Shown: positions 12,425-15,038 of the stretch, in pieces
Layout of the letters: the number at the start of each line of letters is the position of its first letter
Numbering within the stretch: the stretch's first letter is position 1
Assembly: GCA_963929865.1 (NCBI GenBank)
Contig: CAWVKK010000039.1
Coordinates: forward strand, 1 to 15,038
DNA length: 15,038 nucleotides
Source: JAGZHZ01 sp963929865
Lineage (GTDB): Bacteria; Bacillota; Clostridia; Lachnospirales; Lachnospiraceae
Direction of reading: 5' to 3'
Position numbers and translations under genes: made by a program
The notes under the pieces: model-generated
The model's input: only the letters and a program-made list of their open reading frames with translations
Told to the model about the DNA's origin: nothing
Database searches by the model: none

Positions 12425-14551
12425 TTACGGCGTGCAGAAGCAGAAATCCACGGTTCTCGCCTCAGGATCGGCTCCGATCACCTGGATGACCGCCTTTTGT
12501 CCCAGACTGTAGACTCTGCCGGATTGGCTTCCCACCATCTCCATCGTCTCCTCTCTGTAGTAATACATGTCGTCCCACATATTGGAAACGTGTACCATGC
12601 CCTCTATCGTATTGGGGAGCTCCACGTAGATCCCCCACGATGTGATGCTGGAGATCACGCCTTCGTATCTCTCTCCGATTCTTTTTTTCATATACTGTGC
12701 CTTTTTCATTCTTTCTGTCTCGCGTTCCGTCTCATCCGCTCTGCGTTCAAGACTGCTGCACTGCTGCGCCACCTCCGGAAGAATGGTCTCGTAATGCCTT
12801 CTTCTGTCTTCATTCAGTTTTCCTCTTAAATTTTCTTTGATAATTCTGTGAATCTGCAGATCCGGATATCGTCTGATGGGTGAAGTAAAATGGCAGTAAT
12901 ACTTTGCGGCCAGCCCGAAGTGTCCTGTACACGCAACGGTATATTTTGCCTGTTTTAAGGATCTCAGCGTCAGGCGGCTGATCAGATCCTGCTGCGGCGA
13001 ATCTTCTATTTTTGCCAGGAGTTTCTGGAGTTCCTTTGGATGGATTTCTTCCTTTGTATTTTTTATCGAATACCCAAAGTTCTGGATAAATCTGGCAAGC
13101 TTTTGAATTTTTTCAGGATCCGGATTTTCATGCGTCCGGTATAAAAACGGCGCCTCCTGCCAAAAATAGTCCTCCGCCACCGTCTCGTTCGCAATCAGCA
13201 TAAAATCTTCGATCAGCTTTGTCGCCGTGTTGCGCTCGTAGGGACCGATCGAAATCGGGATGCCTTTTTCGTCAAGAACCATCTTTGTCTCGGGAAAATC
13301 AAAGTCAATCGATCCCCTCTGTCTTCTTTTTCTTCTCAAAACAGCCGCGAGTTCGGCCATCTCCCGGAGCATGGGGACGAGTTCTTCATATCTGCGCGTC
13401 TCCTCCTCATCGCCCTCTTCCAATATTTTGTTCACACTCGTATACGTCATGCGCTTTCGCACGCGGATCACCGTCTCGCAGATCTGATGACCGGTCACAT
13501 TTCCTTTCTCATCGATCTCCATCAGACAGCTCAGCGCCAGCCTGTCTTCCCCTTCATTCAGGGAACAGATTCCGTTCGAGAGCCTGCGCGGCAGCATCGG
13601 GATGACGCGGTCCGCAAGATAGACGCTTGTCCCTCTTTTGAGCGCTTCCCTGTCCAGCGCGCTGTTCTCCTGCACATAGTTTGTGACATCTGCGATGTGA
13701 ACGCCGAGCCGATACCCGTTTCCTTCTTTTGTGAGGGAAACTCCGTCATCTAAGTCCTTTGCGTCTTCCCCGTCGATCGTCACAATGGTCCAGTCCCGCA
13801 GATCCTTTCTTGACTCCCGGTCTGCGTCTGAAACATGATCCGGCGTCCTCTCAGCCTGAAGCAGTACTTTTTCCGGAAATTCCACCGGGATTTCATGCGC
13901 GTACACAATCGAGGTGATGTCCGTCCCCGGATCGTCGATGTGACCGATGATCTCTTTTATCTTTCCCTCCGGGTTTTTTCTTTTTTCTCCGTAGTCCGTG
14001 ATCTCTGCGACCACTTTCTGTCCGTTTGCAGCCCCTTTTGCATGTTCCGGCAAGATAAAAATATCTTTTTGTATTTTGTGATTGTCCGGGACGACAAAGC
14101 CAAAATTTTTGCTTTTTTCGTACGTCCCGACAATTTCTCTGATCCCATGGGAGACAATCTTGATCACTTTTCCTTCTCTGCGCTTTCCGCTTCTGCGCGG
14201 CAGTACCTCTGCCTGCACCGTATCCCTGTGGAGCGCTCCCATACTGTTTTCCTCCGAGATGAAAAGATCCTCCTCTTGCCCTTCTATCTCCACGAAGCCA
14301 AACCCTTTTGGATGTCCGACAAAGGTTCCGGTGCAGATCTCTTTCTCTCTTTTTTTGTATTTTCCTCTCTTTGTAACTTCTATTTTTCCTTCTGCCGTCA
14401 ATTCCTGCAGAATATATTCCAGTTCGGGACGCATCTCTTTTGTCACCTGCAAAAGGATCGCCAGTTCCTTTATCTTCATCGGAACATACTGCTGATCGCA
14501 GATCAGCTGATATACAATTTCTTTTCTTTTCTGCAATAATTCTAAGTTCAT
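12425..14551 (-). CDS. rnr: Ribonuclease R
   Basis: This 708-aa processive 3'-to-5' exoribonuclease degrades structured RNA, including messages released by trans-translation. Domains in order are an N-terminal winged helix (1-65), two cold-shock RNA-binding domains (about 72-210, GKGFGFVEIE-like and NFGFVVPDN motifs), the RNB catalytic domain (about 248-575) and a C-terminal S1 domain (about 625-705). The catalytic Asp cluster is visible as TIDGEDAKDLDD (D260, D266, D268, D269), followed by HIADV and the RRLSNGICSLNEGEDRLALS block. The protein ends soon after S1 (TVDFCFCTP), without the long lysine-rich tail seen in some homologues. An AAAGGACGG precedes the ATG. It lies downstream of secG across a hairpin terminator and upstream of smpB, the usual Firmicute order. 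Confidence 0.97.
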   Translation of the reverse strand: MNLELLQKRKEIVYQLICDQQYVPMKIKELAILLQVTKEMRPELEYILQELTAEGKIEVTKRGKYKKREKEICTGTFVGHPKGFGFVEIEGQEEDLFISEENSMGALHRDTVQAEVLPRRSGKRREGKVIKIVSHGIREIVGTYEKSKNFGFVVPDNHKIQKDIFILPEHAKGAANGQKVVAEITDYGEKRKNPEGKIKEIIGHIDDPGTDITSIVYAHEIPVEFPEKVLLQAERTPDHVSDADRESRKDLRDWTIVTIDGEDAKDLDDGVSLTKEGNGYRLGVHIADVTNYVQENSALDREALKRGTSVYLADRVIPMLPRRLSNGICSLNEGEDRLALSCLMEIDEKGNVTGHQICETVIRVRKRMTYTSVNKILEEGDEEETRRYEELVPMLREMAELAAVLRRKRRQRGSIDFDFPETKMVLDEKGIPISIGPYERNTATKLIEDFMLIANETVAEDYFWQEAPFLYRTHENPDPEKIQKLARFIQNFGYSIKNTKEEIHPKELQKLLAKIEDSPQQDLISRLTLRSLKQAKYTVACTGHFGLAAKYYCHFTSPIRRYPDLQIHRIIKENLRGKLNEDRRRHYETILPEVAQQCSSLERRADETERETERMKKAQYMKKRIGERYEGVISSITSWGIYVELPNTIEGMVHVSNMWDDMYYYREETMEMVGSQSGRVYSLGQKAVIQVIGADPEARTVDFCFCTP

Positions 14552-14621
14552 CTGTCTTTCCGTCCTTTTATTTTTTCTTCTCCCCGCTCTCAGAAGCTTT
14601 TGTCTCCGCCTGCAATTACGG

Positions 14622-14660
14622 CAAAACGGGCTGCTGCATATGACATTTGCAACAGCCCGT
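14622..14660 (-). terminator. Hairpin terminator after secG
   Basis: ACGGGCTGCTGCA (14626-14638) pairs with TGCAACAGCCCGT (14648-14660) with one mismatch around a 9-nt loop. On the minus strand the stem is followed by a short T run (TTTTGC). It is a moderate intrinsic terminator about 47 nt after secG, possibly leaky because no clear promoter for rnr is seen between it and 14551. Confidence 0.75.
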
Positions 14661-14706
14661 CTTCTTTTGGTTTCCGCAGAAAGCCGCTCCTCTTTCTGTC
14701 TTCTCT

Positions 14707-14946
14707 TTAAAAGTTAAAGTTTAACACAATTGCCAGTATCACAAAGGCAAAAGCTAACACTCTCGTAGCTTTTAAAGCAAATCCTTCTGCAGAGCGTCCT
14801 TTATTTTTTGCCCAATACGTCTCCGTTGATCCTCCGCCTAAGGAACCCAATCCATTTTGTTTTCCTTCCTGCATTAAAATTAACACGGTTATCGCAAGAC
14901 AAACAAGTCCAAAGATCACTGTTATAATCGTTCTCAAAACTGCCAC
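14707..14946 (-). CDS. secG: Preprotein translocase subunit SecG
   Basis: This 79-aa inner-membrane subunit of the SecYEG channel assists SecA-driven export. It shows the family layout: membrane helix 1 (about 3-24, TVIFGLVCLAITVLILMQ), the conserved LMQEGKQNGLGSLGGG loop, a short polar stretch with TYWAKNKGR, and helix 2 at the C-terminus (about 57-79). The start is taken as the GTG at 14946, because GGAGG lies 7 nt before it. Another in-frame GTG at 14952 directly abuts the Shine-Dalgarno and is too close to be used. It is followed by a terminator hairpin and rnr, the conserved Firmicute neighbourhood. No convincing promoter is seen in the 92 nt to the window end. Confidence 0.95.
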   Translation of the reverse strand: MAVLRTIITVIFGLVCLAITVLILMQEGKQNGLGSLGGGSTETYWAKNKGRSAEGFALKATRVLAFAFVILAIVLNFNF

Positions 14947-15038
14947 GGTCACACCTCCGTTATGAAGTGACTTTTGTCAAGAGGCAAATTAAAAAATATC
15001 AAACTTTTTCTCTGACAAAACTCACATTTGTTCTCTGA

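Noticed and set aside
12113..12829. Plus-strand open frame (238 codons)
   Set aside because: It runs antisense across the smpB start and the rnr 3' end, both certain genes; it is a shadow.
13835..14539. Plus-strand open frame (234 codons)
   Set aside because: Antisense shadow of the rnr N-terminal region; Phe/Ser-rich with no domain.

Overview
The window looks like chromosomal DNA of a low-to-moderate GC Firmicute, most likely a Clostridia/Lachnospiraceae-type anaerobe. This is inferred from strong AGGAGG ribosome-binding sites, TTGACA-17-TATAAT promoters, the secG-rnr-smpB-ssrA neighbourhood, a rubrerythrin behind a PerR-like box, and membrane signalling proteins with zinc-ribbon N-termini. 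Nearly every gene is on the minus strand; the tmRNA gene is the one clear plus-strand gene.

Left end (1-386): no protein gene. Four evenly spaced, near-consensus minus-strand promoters point leftward out of the window, followed by a leader resembling Firmicute pre-rRNA leaders. An rRNA operon almost certainly starts just beyond base 1.

Signalling block (387-9142, read right to left from a promoter near 9230): a transmembrane Ser/Thr kinase whose extracellular end is a C-type-lectin-like domain; a PP2C-type phosphatase; a membrane-anchored pseudokinase that is a decayed paralogue of the kinase; a four-helix membrane protein with a C-terminal FHA domain; a membrane-anchored class A beta-lactamase-like serine hydrolase; a small RelQ-type alarmone synthetase; and an OmpR-type response regulator with its HAMP histidine kinase. 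Gaps are 1-74 nt, so much or all of it may be co-transcribed. The first four genes form a writer/eraser/pseudo-enzyme/reader phosphosignalling set and are the most interesting system here.

Middle (9300-11054): a Maf nucleotide pyrophosphatase, divergent from ssrA (tmRNA, plus strand) with overlapping -10 elements; a bidirectional terminator; and a convergent rubrerythrin gene with a strong promoter and a PerR/Fur-like inverted repeat.

Right part (11076-15038, minus strand): secG, a terminator hairpin, rnr, smpB, and then an unrecognised small gene that appears to be interrupted by a 478-nt group I intron without an open reading frame. Joining the predicted exons restores a 113-codon frame. 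secG, rnr, smpB and ssrA together serve protein export and rescue of stalled ribosomes (trans-translation with RNase R decay), although ssrA has the opposite orientation here.
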